Shown here piece by piece: positions 23,501-36,365 of a DNA stretch of 64,000 bases. Origin of the DNA: Pithys albifrons albifrons (taxonomy: Eukaryota; Chordata; Aves; Passeriformes; Thamnophilidae). Within the stretch, counting starts at the first letter, position 1, and each line of letters begins with the position of its first letter. A program made the position numbers and the translations under genes. Under the pieces are notes generated by a model. It searched no databases. It saw only the letters and a list, made by a program, of their open reading frames with translations, and was not told the DNA's origin. The stretch is from assembly GCF_047495875.1 (NCBI RefSeq), contig NC_092459.1, positions 42,706,490 to 42,770,489 on the forward strand, given 5' to 3'.

Positions 23501-24192
23501 TTTAGAATGTCTTCTAGAATTATCAAGGGACAGCTATTCTAATACTGCATCAGCTATTGGAGCTAATATAGAAAATAGAGGTGATGCTTTTAGAAGGAAG
23601 CTGCTTTGTCCTCTTCTGTTTTGTCTTGCCTGTTTGGTTTTGTTGGGTGTTTTGTTTTGTTTTTGTTTGCTGGTGTTTTTTTTTAATAGAAGGAGATCAT
23701 GCCCTAGAGAAGAAACAAGAACAGGTACAAAGAGTGTCCATATCAACATTTTTGGTATGGATCCTGTAACTTGTTAAAAGCAATCTACTAGAAGTATATT
23801 TTCTGTGGATTAGAAAGCTGTAGGATTTTATTTAGTCTGCATTGAATTTGTACTGATGAATTTTAAACCACTTAAAATAATAGTGTAAATAACTGTAATG
23901 GAAATCTTGATTTTGGAAGTTTACTACTATATTATGGAGTACCACTGTAATAAGACCTTTAAATTTGTATAGATCTTCAATATTTATTTTTTTTTAATTA
24001 AACACACTCTAAAAAAGAAACGTTAGCCACTCAATACTATTATATTTAACTACCTCTTTTTTTTCTGAAATAATTCTGCTCTATATTAAAATTACCTAGG
24101 TTGTTTCACCATATACTATAAGTTGCATCTCACTTCATACTTCTCACGGGACCTCTTTCCACTGAAAATATTGCCCATTGCTCCTTACCTTC
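20594..24192. other. Unique AT-rich spacer between inverted LTR copies
   Basis: About 3.6 kb with no recognised transposon or exon. A 17-base imperfect tandem duplication occurs near 21077-21110 (two AACAGTTTCAGACTGG-like units). T-rich and GT-rich simple patches occur at about 23408-23450 and 23610-23685. The segment 22690-22860 has balanced composition, an octamer-like ATGCAAAAT and a homeodomain-type TAATTAC. It could be conserved noncoding DNA, but this cannot be tested here. Confidence 0.4.
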
Positions 24193-24919
24193 TGTGTTGG
24201 TTTAAAGGTAAACCGTCAGGAGAAATAAACCCAACACAAAAGAGATTATAAGTCAGAGTTACAATTTAATAACTATATCACAACAAATGCAATGGCACTA
24301 AAAGAAATTCATTTTAACCCACAAAACTCAGAAGTATGACTCAGCACCCTGGGGCACAAACACAAATGGGTTTGTTAGCCCATGTGCTGAGACCCACGTG
24401 GTTCCCCCTGAGTCCAAAGTAAAAAGAAGTGAGAAACCTGTTGGTGCAGATGACGGTCACTGTCTGGTCAAGAGGGTTGGTGGCAGTCCTGTTGAGGTTC
24501 TGGTCCTCCTCTGGATCCCATGAATGGTTCCCCAAGTCCCACAACCCCCAAGATTATATCCCCTCAGGTCCAGTTGGGACCTCCCAGTACCTCCCTCAAG
24601 GCGGGGAATTACACTATGAATAATCTCACTCTGTGAGTCATAGGGTATTTTGGAATCATTGATGGCCCATTAGCAGACATGACATCTTAGGCTGGGTTTG
24701 GAGGTGCTAACAACTTCCTGGAGGGGAGTTATCACAGCTCTTGTCTCACAGGTGTCTTTCACAGCCAGCTCACACCCTGAGGGGTCGGGTGTGCCCTGGG
24801 CAGCTGCTGCAAATGGTCCATTGTTAACAGTTCTTGGGACATGAATAGAGGGTGTAGAACGCATAGCTGTGGTCACACCCATACAGTGATAAACTGGTCC
24901 CACCTGCTGAACTAGGACA
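24193..24919 (-). mobile_element. Young solo LTR, ERVL-like, copy B, inverted (727 bp)
   Basis: The reverse complement of copy A at 19866-20593, with roughly 28 differences over about 727 bases by eye. Minus-strand ends are TGTCCTAGTTCAGCAGG (at 24919) and TTTAAACCAACACA (at 24193). It is flanked by a perfect 5-bp target-site duplication, CCTTC at 24188-24192 and 24920-24924. The ATTAAA signal is kept (plus-strand TTTAAT, 24265-24270). The 3'-terminal hairpin is partly weakened by substitutions. Because A and B have different target-site duplications they are separate insertions that happen to face each other. The open frames at 24341-24544, 24429-24623 and 24670-24960 mirror those in copy A and are not genes. 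Confidence 0.93.
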
Positions 24920-26339
24920 CCTTCCATAAAAATGCAGTGCACACTTTCTATGATTAACAACTCATAGAGTTTGAGAAAGACTATTTTTGGGGGGTGTAAC
25001 TACAGGACCTCTAGGTTCAACACAGGAGATTTGCCTTTTGCTTATGGCCTTGGTCTCCAATCACTTTCACTTCCTTCTACAAACCTCCATTTAAAAGATA
25101 TGGGAATTAGTCCTTTTTAACTGTATCAATAAACAACGGAGTTTTAAAAGAAGAGTTACAAAAAAATGGCTGTAAGACGTGAAAAGAGTGGGAAATGTTA
25201 AAATGCACTAATGCAAAAATAAGCAGTATAAGAGCAAGATACTTCTACAGCACACGTTACTTTCAAAGGCAAATACAAGAGATGATTCTCTTGTCTTGCC
25301 ATGGTAATAACATGGGAACACCTGAATGAAACGAATTATACAAATTTCCAAGCTTAAAAAATATTTAGAAAAGAAAACTAGAAACCAAAAGCTTTTCCTG
25401 TTCATTTTTTACTGTCATTCAACATGTCTGGAAATGCTGAATTATTCCATATATATATTTCGGTTACACAGGAGACATGGATAGAAGCAGATGTTTCTAC
25501 AGAAGATGGAGTACTGAAAAAAACCCAAACAGATAAATAACACCTTCTGGCATTCACAGATTTTAATATCATATTTTACTGCTCTCCCAGAAAGGAAGAA
25601 ATTGAGGAGGTGGACATTTGAAATGTAATTTTCAGTATTACTATTTGGCAGCAGAAAGTAGAGAGTACTGACAGTAAAACCTTCTCAAGCAGTACAATGT
25701 TGGGGGAGAATTGTATGAGGTTTATGGGGTTTCACAATACAGAGGACTGTAAAAGGCAGTGTGTGATAGAACAATTCTAGAGAAACATCCTTCTAAATGT
25801 ACACAATATCTGACAGTGTGACAAGGATAATAACTCTGAGGATGAAGAGAGCATTGCAGTTGAAGAGGTTCATAGAGAATTAGAATGTTTCAGAGAATGT
25901 TTTCCATAAGAAAGAAAGCAGTAGCTTTCTTATATATAATTCATCATCCCACCTGTTATTTATATCTATCATAGATATCTGGTAAGCAAAACATTCTGAA
26001 TTGATTGTTGACTATGAAGCATGATTGCCAAGTGTAATGTCACATATTGCTTTGTTGTTCCTCTGATTAAGAGGATTATTTTGTTGAATATTTTTGAAGA
26101 ATCCCCAAGTCAATGCAATTGGAAGAGTCAAAAACATTTTAAGAGTGTTTGTCTCTAACAAACTTGGATGAATCAGAACACATTTATGCCTCTAGATTTT
26201 TTCAGTTAGTTTTTGGGAATATAATTCAAGAGAATTCTGTATGCTAAGAACACTAAAGAAGAAAAATAGTAATAAAAAAATCCTAAGCACGAAACCAAAC
26301 CTGGAAGAGAAAGGGCATAACATGAAAGTGCAAGAGAAT
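24920..26339. other. AT-rich unique sequence, no gene seen
   Basis: No recognised repeat or exon, apart from the CCTTC duplication at the left edge. A short (AT)n lies near 25448-25457. Confidence 0.4.
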
Positions 26340-27101
26340 CTATTTTTTTCTAATCAAGAGAGACTGCAAGTCAGAGTTACAATTTACTAAAAAGATTACA
26401 ATAAATACAATGATACAGAGAAAAGCTGGTTTTAATCCACAAGAAACAGATATATAACTCAGCACTCTGGGACATGAGTAGAACAGTATTTGTTAGCCCC
26501 TGTGCTGAGCACCACATGGTCCCCCTGAGTGCAAAGTGAAAGGGAAACCTGTTGGTGAGGATGATTGTCACAGTTCTGTTGAAGTAATGATTACACTCCT
26601 GTCAAAAATGGCAGTTGCAGTCCTGTTGGAGTTCTTTCCTGATGAGTGGTATCAGACGTCCCCAAACCTGAAAATTATATGTGCTCAGGTTCAGGTGGGA
26701 ATGCCCATTACCTCCCTGAGGGTGGGGAGTTTCAAAATGGGTGATTTAAATCTGTGAGTCGTGGGTTATTTTTGGAATCTTTGATGGTCTAGGTCACTGC
26801 AGCTGCCAATAATGCCAGCCTCTTATGGCTCATTAGCTGAGATGACCCCCTCAGGCCGGATGTGAAAGTGCTGATGCCTTCCCACGGGGGAGTTATCATG
26901 GCTGAGTCCTTGGTGTGAAGATAGAAACAGTCCTCTGCCTCGCAAGGTTCTTTAACACCCAGCTTATGGCCTGCGGTGTCATCTGTGCCCTGGGCAGCTG
27001 CTGCAAGTGATCCATCAGAAATTATATGCAAGGTATAGAATACACAATTTTGATTATACCCACACAGTAATAAACTTGTCCTGGCCCCTGTAACTAGGAC
27101 A
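26340..27101 (-). mobile_element. Older, diverged LTR of the same ERVL-like family, copy C
   Basis: Same orientation and order of landmarks as copy B, but many more substitutions and small indels. Plus-strand landmarks are CAAGTCAGAGTTACAATTTA near 26369, GGTCCCCCTGAGTGCAAAGT near 26520, GAAACCTGTTGGTGAGGATG near 26544, CATTACCTCCCTGAGGGTGG near 26706, GCCCTGGGCAGCTGCTGCAA near 26987, and TAACTAGGACA ending at 27101. The 5' LTR end is therefore at 27101. The 3' LTR end at the left is degraded and its position is approximate; no target-site duplication could be defined. It shows that the family was active in this lineage over a long period. Confidence 0.82.
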
Positions 27102-30100
27102 TAGTGATGGTACTTGGTAATGAAGAATCATTATGCCGTTTTAATGTGTCTTATCATTACTACTCCTATTGACTTGTAAGTAAACACTTTCTTCAAGAAA
27201 CATAACTCAATGTGAGGTCTTGTTGGAGGCAGGTATTTACCACTGTATAAAAAAACCTGTTGTCAATACAGGTGTTCCCTTTCATATTTACTAATAAACT
27301 GACAGTAGTCGAAGTAGTGTTAGCATTTAAAGAGCAAAGTTTCTTGGCAACAGCGACACACCAGAAATATCAGTTTTAGCACTACAAATGGGACTTAAAA
27401 GTACTATTATCTCTCCTCTGATCTTAGGACCTGCGGTAGTCTAAATTTTCTTCTGGGCTCCTCATAGATTGAGCTCCAAGGCTATGTCTTCACTAGATAT
27501 TCATTACATTTGCAGATGACAGAAGATAGGCTGTCAGGAGGCCAAAGGAAAAAATGTTTAAGTATACTACACTCTCTTGCTATTTACAGAGCAAGAAGGC
27601 CAAACCTTAGTCATGATGACATAGACTTGTGTCTCGGGCACTAATGGACAGATGCTGAAAAATTCGGTGGAGAGTTATAAACACATGAAAAATTATATCT
27701 GGTGATTGTGAAGTAAAGAGTGAAAAAATAAGATTATCATCTTTTGGTTTGCCTGAGTTTAGTAATCAGCTTGCTACACTTGAAGTTTATACCTAATCAT
27801 ATATTAGAAAAAAAAATCACAATTAGACAGTCAAAAGGAATCCAGCTATACAGTAGGAATTATTAGTAGAAAATCAGATATTGAAACACTTGAATTAGCC
27901 TAACTGCATGAAGTAAGGACCATGAGAGAAAAGCACCCTTCAGTCCCTGCACTACCAAGGAGAAAGAGGACATACAGTGGAGGGAATTGCTGACAGATTG
28001 TATAATTGCTGATAGATAGATTGCTTGGGTAGCTTTGGTATTTTTTCTCTTTAAATCCAATGCAGATACTTTCCTAGAGGAGAAATCTAGTCTAGCGGAG
28101 AGAAAATGTTCCCCTTTAGTCCTTTCTTTGATATCTGTTCAAAAAGAGGTCATTGATTGAATCAGGACTGCTGTCCTCCACTCCCCGTGGCATGATAATT
28201 GCTTTAATACAGTTATATTTGAACTAAGCCACATTGCCCACACCTTGTCTCTTTTCTTGTGACACTAAGGCTAGACCTGATCTTAGCCTGAGGTTTTAGC
28301 AGTAGATAAAACCTTACTGAAGAACACAGTTCTCATGCAAGTAAAGAGGTCAATCTTGACTCTTGGAAGTGAGCTCCAAGGAAAAACTTGACCACTTACA
28401 TTTCAACAATGCTACGGTACCCTATCAGTCAGGTGCCCTTATTTTGGTCTTGAAGTGACCAAAATATTAAATGCTGGGAATGAGGAGTTCATCCCTAAAT
28501 CTGATTCTCGCTTTGTGTCAGTGTCACTATGGGAGTAAAAGGATTGGCCTAGATATCAAAATCAAGCTTTTCAGTACAGAGAAAAGAAATTACTTTCTTT
28601 TAAATCACTCCTATGGCTAGTAAACAGCTTTTGTATAAAGAACTTGAGTCACAAGTGTACTTTGTTAGCACAGTAGCCTGTGACGGGACATGCTTTTATA
28701 GCTTTCTTGGAATGAAAGAGAAATTGCATCCACTGCTAAGATTTACATAAATCCCAAAACTTTATTGTCATTTTATCAAATTGCTCATATTATTTTATTA
28801 TTTTATTTATTTGGAAGTTTTCTGGACAAATTTGCACAGTCACATTTTTATTTTCCTCTCAGCTTTCCTTTAGTTTGTTACAAATCAAAGAAAACACACT
28901 TTACTGAGAGTTGGTCTTGTATTATCATCTATGAAAAGAGGACTTGGGGTAGATTTACCATTTCTCTGCCTCTAGGACAATGCAACACATAAAATCAACA
29001 AAACTTTTCAGTATTACCTCATAAAAACCAGCTTGATGAAATACTTAATATTTCTAGGCTCTAAAGCAAATTTTGGCCTTTTTGATCTTTATGTAACTTC
29101 TACAGTATTTTCATGAAATCTAAATAAAAAGAGGCACTGGGAAACTTTATTGTCTTCCTTAAAACTTGGTTGATATATTTCTTTTGGAGGTATCAGAAAG
29201 TCTTATTAAAAGTAACAAAGCATGAGCATAAACTGTTCAAGCTTTCAGGTACTGAGGAACATAAATACTTAAAAAGCAGTCTACTATTTCAGCTGTTGGT
29301 AGCTTATTCTAAAGAAAGCTATTCCACACCTAAATGTAATTGCTATTCAAACAGATCATGTTCAAACGTGATCCTATTTGACTCTGTAACAACAGTAATG
29401 AGCTAATCCTGCCATGGGAAGGAACTGCTGTGTCTCCAGGGTATCTTACGAAGAGGCTTGGCATCCTCAGAACATAGGAGGGAGGCCAGGAGCTAAACTC
29501 AGAGGCCACACACAACACAGGAGCTTACAGTATGGGCAGCATCTGCTCCCCTACTAGGTCTGAAGTAAAATCTAGCATTTTAACTGTGTTATTTTATACA
29601 TATTTATTATAAATATGTACTATGATCATTTCCATCTCCTTGACTCTTTTTTTTAAATAATTGCCTGACTCTCTGAAAAAATGTCAGTAATTCTTGTGAA
29701 ATACTGAAGCATTTTGAATACATGAGAATATGTAGAACAAATACCAACAAATGTAACGCTATTCAGTGTAAAAGAAAACAACTCTATATTCACTTGTCAC
29801 AAGGGCTGGGCTGCCCAACAGTTCCACTGTGGTCAGGAACAGTGACAAATTGCATTTGTCTTCTTTCTTGGTCCAAACTTTCTTTGACTCTGTTTAGTCT
29901 CTATAACTTTGAGAACTCAATAGAAAAATAACTCTACTATAGCTGTGACTGAGCTCATAGAGCGCTACCTTTGATTTTCTTTCATTTGAGATTTAGGGTT
30001 GATCCTGATAGGCACTGGGAATTAATTTCATGAAAGTTGCTTCAAAAACCTTTCAAAAAGACTTTACCTTCCACAAGATCATACTGTCCACACCCAAACT

Positions 30101-31575
30101 GAAAAGAAATGCTTTCTTCCACAGGGTTTTCTACCAACTTTTTTTTTCCTTCATTAGCATTGAGCTCATTTCCTGTCTAATGAAAGCTCTGAACATTTTG
30201 TAACACAGTTCTTACAGGATCAGGTGTGGTTTTCCCACCAGCTCAGCAAAGAGGCATAAGTACAGTCCACAAGACAGACTGTGAATCAGAGCTCTGCTCA
30301 CTGTCATAACTCTTACCAGCACAAAGGCTAGGGAGGGAAAGATTAAGTCAGGCTACTCAGGCCCTGATTTAGTCCTATAGTTATACAGGTTTCATGCTAG
30401 TAATTTGTATGATAAAATGTTTCTACTTCAGTACTTCTGTGCGTTGTGCCAGCTAAATTAAGGGGTCCAATAGTTCTAACATAAGTAAGCACAACACAGC
30501 ATTATGAAATAGTGTCCTGTTCTAAAGTGTCTGATGTCATGCTAATGTGACAGGCTCCATAAATAAAGTAATTACTTAATTCTTTGCTATATGAAATTTC
30601 TAATCTGTTCCTTGAGCATATATACCTTACTTCTATATATTTGTGAAGGTCATTATACCCTTACATGACATAAAACAGAAAAATTCAAAATGACACAGAA
30701 AAGCTTAAAGAAAAACATTTAAAAATTCTAAGGTCAAAAGATAAATATGATTGTAGTTCTAAAGACTGAAAAAATATAATTAATATTTGCATTCTGCTTT
30801 GTTCTAGTAAAATATTTGCATCTGAGTCACCTGCCCAGGGCTGACAGAGCTGACACAGAACTCAGTATATATCTGCTCCTTCCTCCATCAAAACTTGGTG
30901 CTAGACCATTCCTAAAAGAATGGCAGAAAGCTACATCTGAATAGCTTTCCTACATTTAAGTGATACTTACTTCTTTTGTCTGCTCCAAATTTGTATTCCA
31001 GAGGCAATAGCTAGCAAGAACAAAGAAAATAACCTTATCTATACAAACAAGAATACAAATAACCCTTCTCCCAGTGAGATGAGAATATTATTAAAAAAAT
31101 AAAAAAGAAAAAAAAGGTAAAACCAAAGAACAAAAAAGCAAATAAAAAAAATCCCCCAAATCCAAATATGTTTCTACATATCTTAGTTTTAAGAGTGGAA
31201 TAGGAACCAGCTCATCCTGCTACTGCCAGAGTAGTATGTAAAACATATAACTTGCCCTGCATTTCTTGAATTTCCAAAGAGGACTGCTGTGACTGCTGAG
31301 CCATTCTATTATAAACAAATCCCACTTAGGTCCAATTTTTAAAATAAAAGACAGTGAAGTAGAACATACGAATACTAAGATGCTGTACAGAATATTTGTA
31401 TGAATATTATTGTGAGCTAGAGTATAACAGTTTTAGCAGGAATATTCTTGGTAAATTTATGCAAAAAAAATTGTATTTCTTTTAGAAATAAAGGACTAAT
31501 TTAAATCAATTTCCTCTCTTTTATGAAACACAAATAGAGGTAAAGGTTTTCCCAATGAAAAATCATTTATCTGTG
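27102..31575. other. AT-rich unique sequence, no gene seen
   Basis: About 4.5 kb with no recognised transposon or exon. A strongly A-rich simple patch lies at about 31090-31151. Short frames at 28765-28992, 29170-29406 and 29722-29931 lack supporting features. Confidence 0.4.
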
Positions 31576-32184
31576 GAATCACAGAACCAATCACAGAATT
31601 GTTGAGGCTGGAAAGGGCCTCTCAAGACTGACAAGTCCAATGCACTACCCAAACCAGGGTCAGTTAGAGCAAGTTGCTAAAGACCATGTTGAGTTGGGAT
31701 TTGTATGTCTCTATGGAGGAAGACTACATAGCCTCTGTAGTAAATGTCTTCCAGTGTTCGTTCACTCTCATATCTCATTAGATTGAGATTATGAACACTC
31801 ACTATGATCACTCATTACTTTTAAACAGAATTAGCTTTATTTAAATTTGTGCTATCTGTCTCTTGTCCTCTCACTAGGCACCATCAAGAAGAATCTTTCT
31901 CTTTTTCATCCCCATCCATGATGTCCAAGTCCTCCATAGGCTGAGGAACCCTAGCTTTCTCAGTGTATCCTTATAATAAGAGATCCTCCAATCCCTTAAT
32001 TATCTTAATGGCCCATCACTGGCCTTGGTTCAGTAAGTCTACCTCTTACTTGTACTGAGGACTCTATAACTGGACCCAGCAGACCAGATGTGTCTCACCA
32101 GAGCTGAGTAGACTAGATGGATCACCAGCTCGACCCTTCTATAAACATTTATCCTAAAGAATCCCAGGATTGTGTTGGCAGTCA
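31576..32184 (-). mobile_element. CR1 LINE 3' fragment, old
   Basis: A diverged CR1 copy on the minus strand. Plus-strand landmarks in family order are GAATCACAGAACC, CACAGAATTGTTGAGGCTGG, GTCTCTTGTCCTCTCACTAG near 31857, CCTCCATAGGCTGAGGAACC near 31932, GATGTGTCTCACCAGAGCTG near 32088, and AGAATCCCAGGATTGTGTTG near 32158. The central section (about 31770-31850) is poorly conserved. The 5' end is truncated. Confidence 0.88.
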
Positions 32185-35100
32185 GTATTTAAATGCACTT
32201 TTTATTTTTCAGGTATTTATTTTTATTTTTGGCATAGTGCCATCTTTTAACTTTTTCTGTTTTATTAATAACTTAATGTTCCTAAAAAGGAAAGAAAAAT
32301 ACTGTAATGAAAACAGTTTCAACCCACAGAAGATGACCACAGGTAATGGACTACATACCTTTGTGAATTAAGCTGTAGCAGAAATAGACAGAATTTATAT
32401 GGTCAGATTTAACTGTTGAAGGGTATTGTGAGATAACGTTATGGAAAAAAACATTACTAATAAGGAATAAACAGAAAGGAAAAATATAAGTGTATATTGA
32501 TCTTGATTATATAAATCATAACATCCCTATCATCTCCATCTTTTATCTGCATAGTATAAATTTATATTCAGGTTATGCAGTTGTGACATAAATTCTGAAG
32601 AAAGAGAGACTTCTTTTATTTTTTATTTTTATTTTTGTTTTAGGGAAACATGAAGCAATGTAAGCAAAACATCTCTATTTCTGATGTTTCAAAAATTATT
32701 AAATATTGCATAATTCATTGTAATAATGTATTCATATATTTGCTTTTTTAATTACAAACTTTTTCTTAAAATATGGAACATGTTTATTGTTAATCCTATG
32801 AGTTCAACAAACTGGTATCACATTAAAGCATCAAGAACATTTCTTTTAGTATAGAATTTGGAGCTTGGAGGGGTTTGTCTCTTATTTTTCTGTTTGCTTT
32901 TTTCCATTATTGGCTCTTCACCATAAATTTTGGGGTTTTTATATGAAATTTTAATCATCTATCTCAATAGATAAGAGAAATAAATGAAGAGAAGGTGCTG
33001 AAAAAAAAGGAGGATACACAAGGTGACACATAAGAAGTTCCCACATACTCTTTCTGACTTCCCAGCAGCAGGGAAATAGAAGCTGGATATAATGTAAGGA
33101 ATCACCGTAACTGAATTTGGAGTGACCCCTTCCATTGGTTAGACTGCCCTCCTTCTCCATAGTGCCAAAGCAACTGCTGCTGCTCCCTGGAAGATGTTGA
33201 AAAGCACACAAGTCACTTGTTTTGTGCATTTTCTCTTTCTTCTCTTTGGGCTGACCTGGCTAAGAATGAGTATTGTGTTTTGCCACTTCCACAACCTCAC
33301 AGAGATACAGTCAGGGTAAACAAGAGGTGGACCAAGACACTCAAACTAGGAACTTACACAGAGAAGTTGCACTGCATAATTTGCAGCTAGTGTATAGTGC
33401 AAAAAAATAAAACTCAACAAAGAAACCCCTACTCTTAGGATTGAAAGATTTGATATTCCCCCAGTAGATGTGTCTACAAACAAAAAGGAGACTTAATATC
33501 TTTACAGATTAATTTCCTCCTATAGTGCCTCTCCTCCCCTCACCTGTTTGTGAAGATCAAAACCAAAAAGAATTAGAAAAAAAATCGGAGACCTTGAATA
33601 AAATAAACTGAATTATATGCAATAGAAAAAACTGCCTACAAGCTCCAAGTTTTTGTTTTACTATAACAGTGAGTAAACCATGTGTGCTACCATGACCAAA
33701 AATAAGTCAGACTAATTTCTGCCTTGCAACACAAGATAGTCTTCCCTTTGGTTCTCTTCCCCTACTTCTTTTTCCAGAGGGTTTTGATTCCCAGTCAATT
33801 AACACTGAATATAGGAATTAACCTAATAGTAGAATAATTTTTAAGTGCTTTGAAACTCAGTGTAAGGCATAGAATAAGCATAATGTGCTTTTCTCATTTA
33901 CCAGAAGAAAAAATAAACCACATGCGGTTTCTTTCAATTACTTTGCCTATGAGCAGTTCACTTTTTAAAGATTTCTATTTTTTTTTATTTTTAAGGGTAC
34001 AATAAAAATAAAGCTAGCTGGTATATTTAAGGAAAAGTCATAATGCATATCTTATTAGTCCAAGTGACATCAGAGTTTCACAGTGTTTGAAAACCTCTCA
34101 TAGAAGATTTCTGAATTGGACTATAAATTGTTACTCCTTGTCATGGTTATATCATGACATTGTTTTTACTGCTGCAGAAATTAAATTTTTTTCTCTTTTC
34201 TTCCCTCGTCTCCTTTCAACTGTTTTTCTGGAATTTATCCTTCATATTTACTAACTATTGGAAAAGAGAAAAATAAAAAATTAAATCCTTTTCCAAGACT
34301 GTATTAATGATTTCATAACCATTCTGTTTCTACCTCAGAATAAACAAATAATTCACTTAACTGCACACAAATGGCTTTACTTATGAAACTCACATTATAG
34401 CTTCAGCTTCTTGGCATACAGTGATACAAGTAAGATTGCAGCTACATGTGTACATTTTTCCTGAAGAGCCTGGATTTCTTCCTACAAACTATAGATCTCT
34501 ATAGAATACTCTGGAGTGTTCTGGGCAGCATATTAAGTTTCCAAAGCAGCTCTGGGTTCCTTAGATATATTTCAGCTTGGCCATCTCCCTGGAATTCCCA
34601 ATTAAAACTTAGTCCAGATTCAGAAAACTATCAAAATATAAATTTAATTACATATTTAAAAGCTGATTAGACTTGGCTTTTGTGATAATAAACATTAGTG
34701 CTAATAACATTTCCTGATTATCATTTTGACAAGTGATCATACATTTATCTTTTTTATTATCAATTTAAAATAGCTTTCCAGCTCCTGCTTAAGCTGCAGT
34801 CTCTCCACGAAGTTTATGTCCTCTCAGAAGGTGGAGACACACACAGTGAGATCATCAGTATGCAAAACTGGAGTAACTGGTAACTTCAACTTCAGAGGAA
34901 AAAGGAGTGAATGGCTGAGAAGAGGACATGAAAACTTCTTGTTACTCTTTTTCCTTCTGAGTGCATGCAAGTAAGATGCATTTGCCTGATTAGAAGTGGT
35001 CCACTTCCACAGCCCTACAGCTCCCAGCTACAAAGCTCTGCCTTGAATTCTTCTACCATCCCCTTTCCTGTCCATGAATATTAAAGCTACCTAATGAACA

Positions 35101-35939
35101 TTAAAGGTAATCCTCTGGCAACCTGAGGAGGAAGATGATGCTAGGAAGTATTTTAGCTAACTAACAATATCAGTGGGAAGATCTGGTAAGCAGATGGAAA
35201 TCCTCAGATTGCCCAGAGTATTGATAAACAAAGATCACTATTTAACAATGAATTTTGTGGATGACAGTGGAGAACACACCTTATGAAACTGAAAAACATA
35301 GAACTGAGAAACCTGGTATATTACACAGTATTTTCTTTTTCTCAGTGTTTTCCTTGTCATAGAACCCGTAGAGTCCTTACGTAGAGTTTTGATCTGCCAG
35401 ACTATGGAAAGAAACAAAGTAATGACAATCTGCAGGTGGAATTGTGGCATGAACCCAGGATGGACCTCCAAACACTCAGACAGAGTTTTTTCAGCTACTC
35501 ATATGAAAAGACTTACGTGAAATCTCAAAATTATTAGTAAAGCATAGCTCCTACTTTTTCAAAGCATAGCTCCTGAGAAATTTTACCTGGACAATCTTAT
35601 GATTGTTCAACAAGACAAATTCAAAAAGACTAGCAAAACAACCTCAAGGAGGATAGGAACTACAACTCAACAGAATGCATCGTTCCAGGTTGTGAAAAAT
35701 CAGCCAGGAAGAAAAGATATTCATGATAAAAAGATCAGTTTATACTATAAATTCATAAGGCACTTCTGTCTTAAAGAGAAATCTCACTTCAGGATATGTA
35801 TTAAGAGGTCTTACAGAGAAGAAGAGAGGTAGCTACCTTTGCACTGTTTACTGGTAGTGTGAAATCTCCAGCTGCAGGATTCAGGCTCACTGGGGATATT
35901 CTTGTCTTAAGAATGATGCTGGCAAACTGAAAATTCCAG
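32185..35939. other. AT-rich unique sequence, no gene seen
   Basis: No recognised repeat or exon. A 14-base direct repeat, AAAGCATAGCTCCT, occurs twice within 35539-35574. The frame at 32951-33229 (minus) and others here are short and unsupported. Confidence 0.4.
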
Positions 35940-36365
35940 AGGGGAAAACTGGAGTAAATGTGGAAATGTAAAGGGTTTCAGAAACCATGACTTAGGAGAA
36001 AAAAAATAGAAGATATGTTTAGTCCAAAAGAAGAATGGTGTAGCTAGTAGAAAATATAACTTCCTTCCATTATTTAAAAAAGCTAAAAAAAGGAAAATGA
36101 GCATTTGTTCTTCACACACATAGGGGGAAAGACAAGTGGAAATCAGCAAAGACTTTAGGTTCAGAGCAGTAAAAATGTTCTAATGAAAAGTAATGAGGCA
36201 CTTCAGCAGGCTATCCAAGGATGGGATGAACCATTCTTCACTGTTTTTAAGAACAGATTAGACAAGCATATGGTAGTTTTACATGATCCAGCTTCAGTGC
36301 AATAGATGGAACGAAATACCTTAAACTCCGGAGATAATTTCTGACAACATATGTCTATGATCCTT
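35940..36365 (+). mobile_element. Very old CR1-family LINE 3' end
   Basis: An ancient CR1-type LINE 3' region. The order of degenerate landmarks fits the family: AAAGGGTTTCAGAAACCATG near 35967, GTTTAGTCCAAAAGAAG near 36017, AATGAGGCACTTCAGCAGGC near 36191, TTTTTAAGAACAGATTAGAC near 36243, CAAGCATATGG near 36263, and CAGCTTCAGTGCAATAGATG near 36289. The clean octamer tail has been lost, although GTCTATGATCC near 36352 may be its remnant. Divergence is high, so the edges are approximate. Confidence 0.68.

Noticed and set aside
19866..24919. A complete endogenous retrovirus or DNA transposon bounded by the two near-identical LTR-like sequences.
   Set aside because: The copies are in opposite orientation, each has its own distinct 5-bp target-site duplication, and the 3.6 kb between them has no retroviral or transposase coding sequence.
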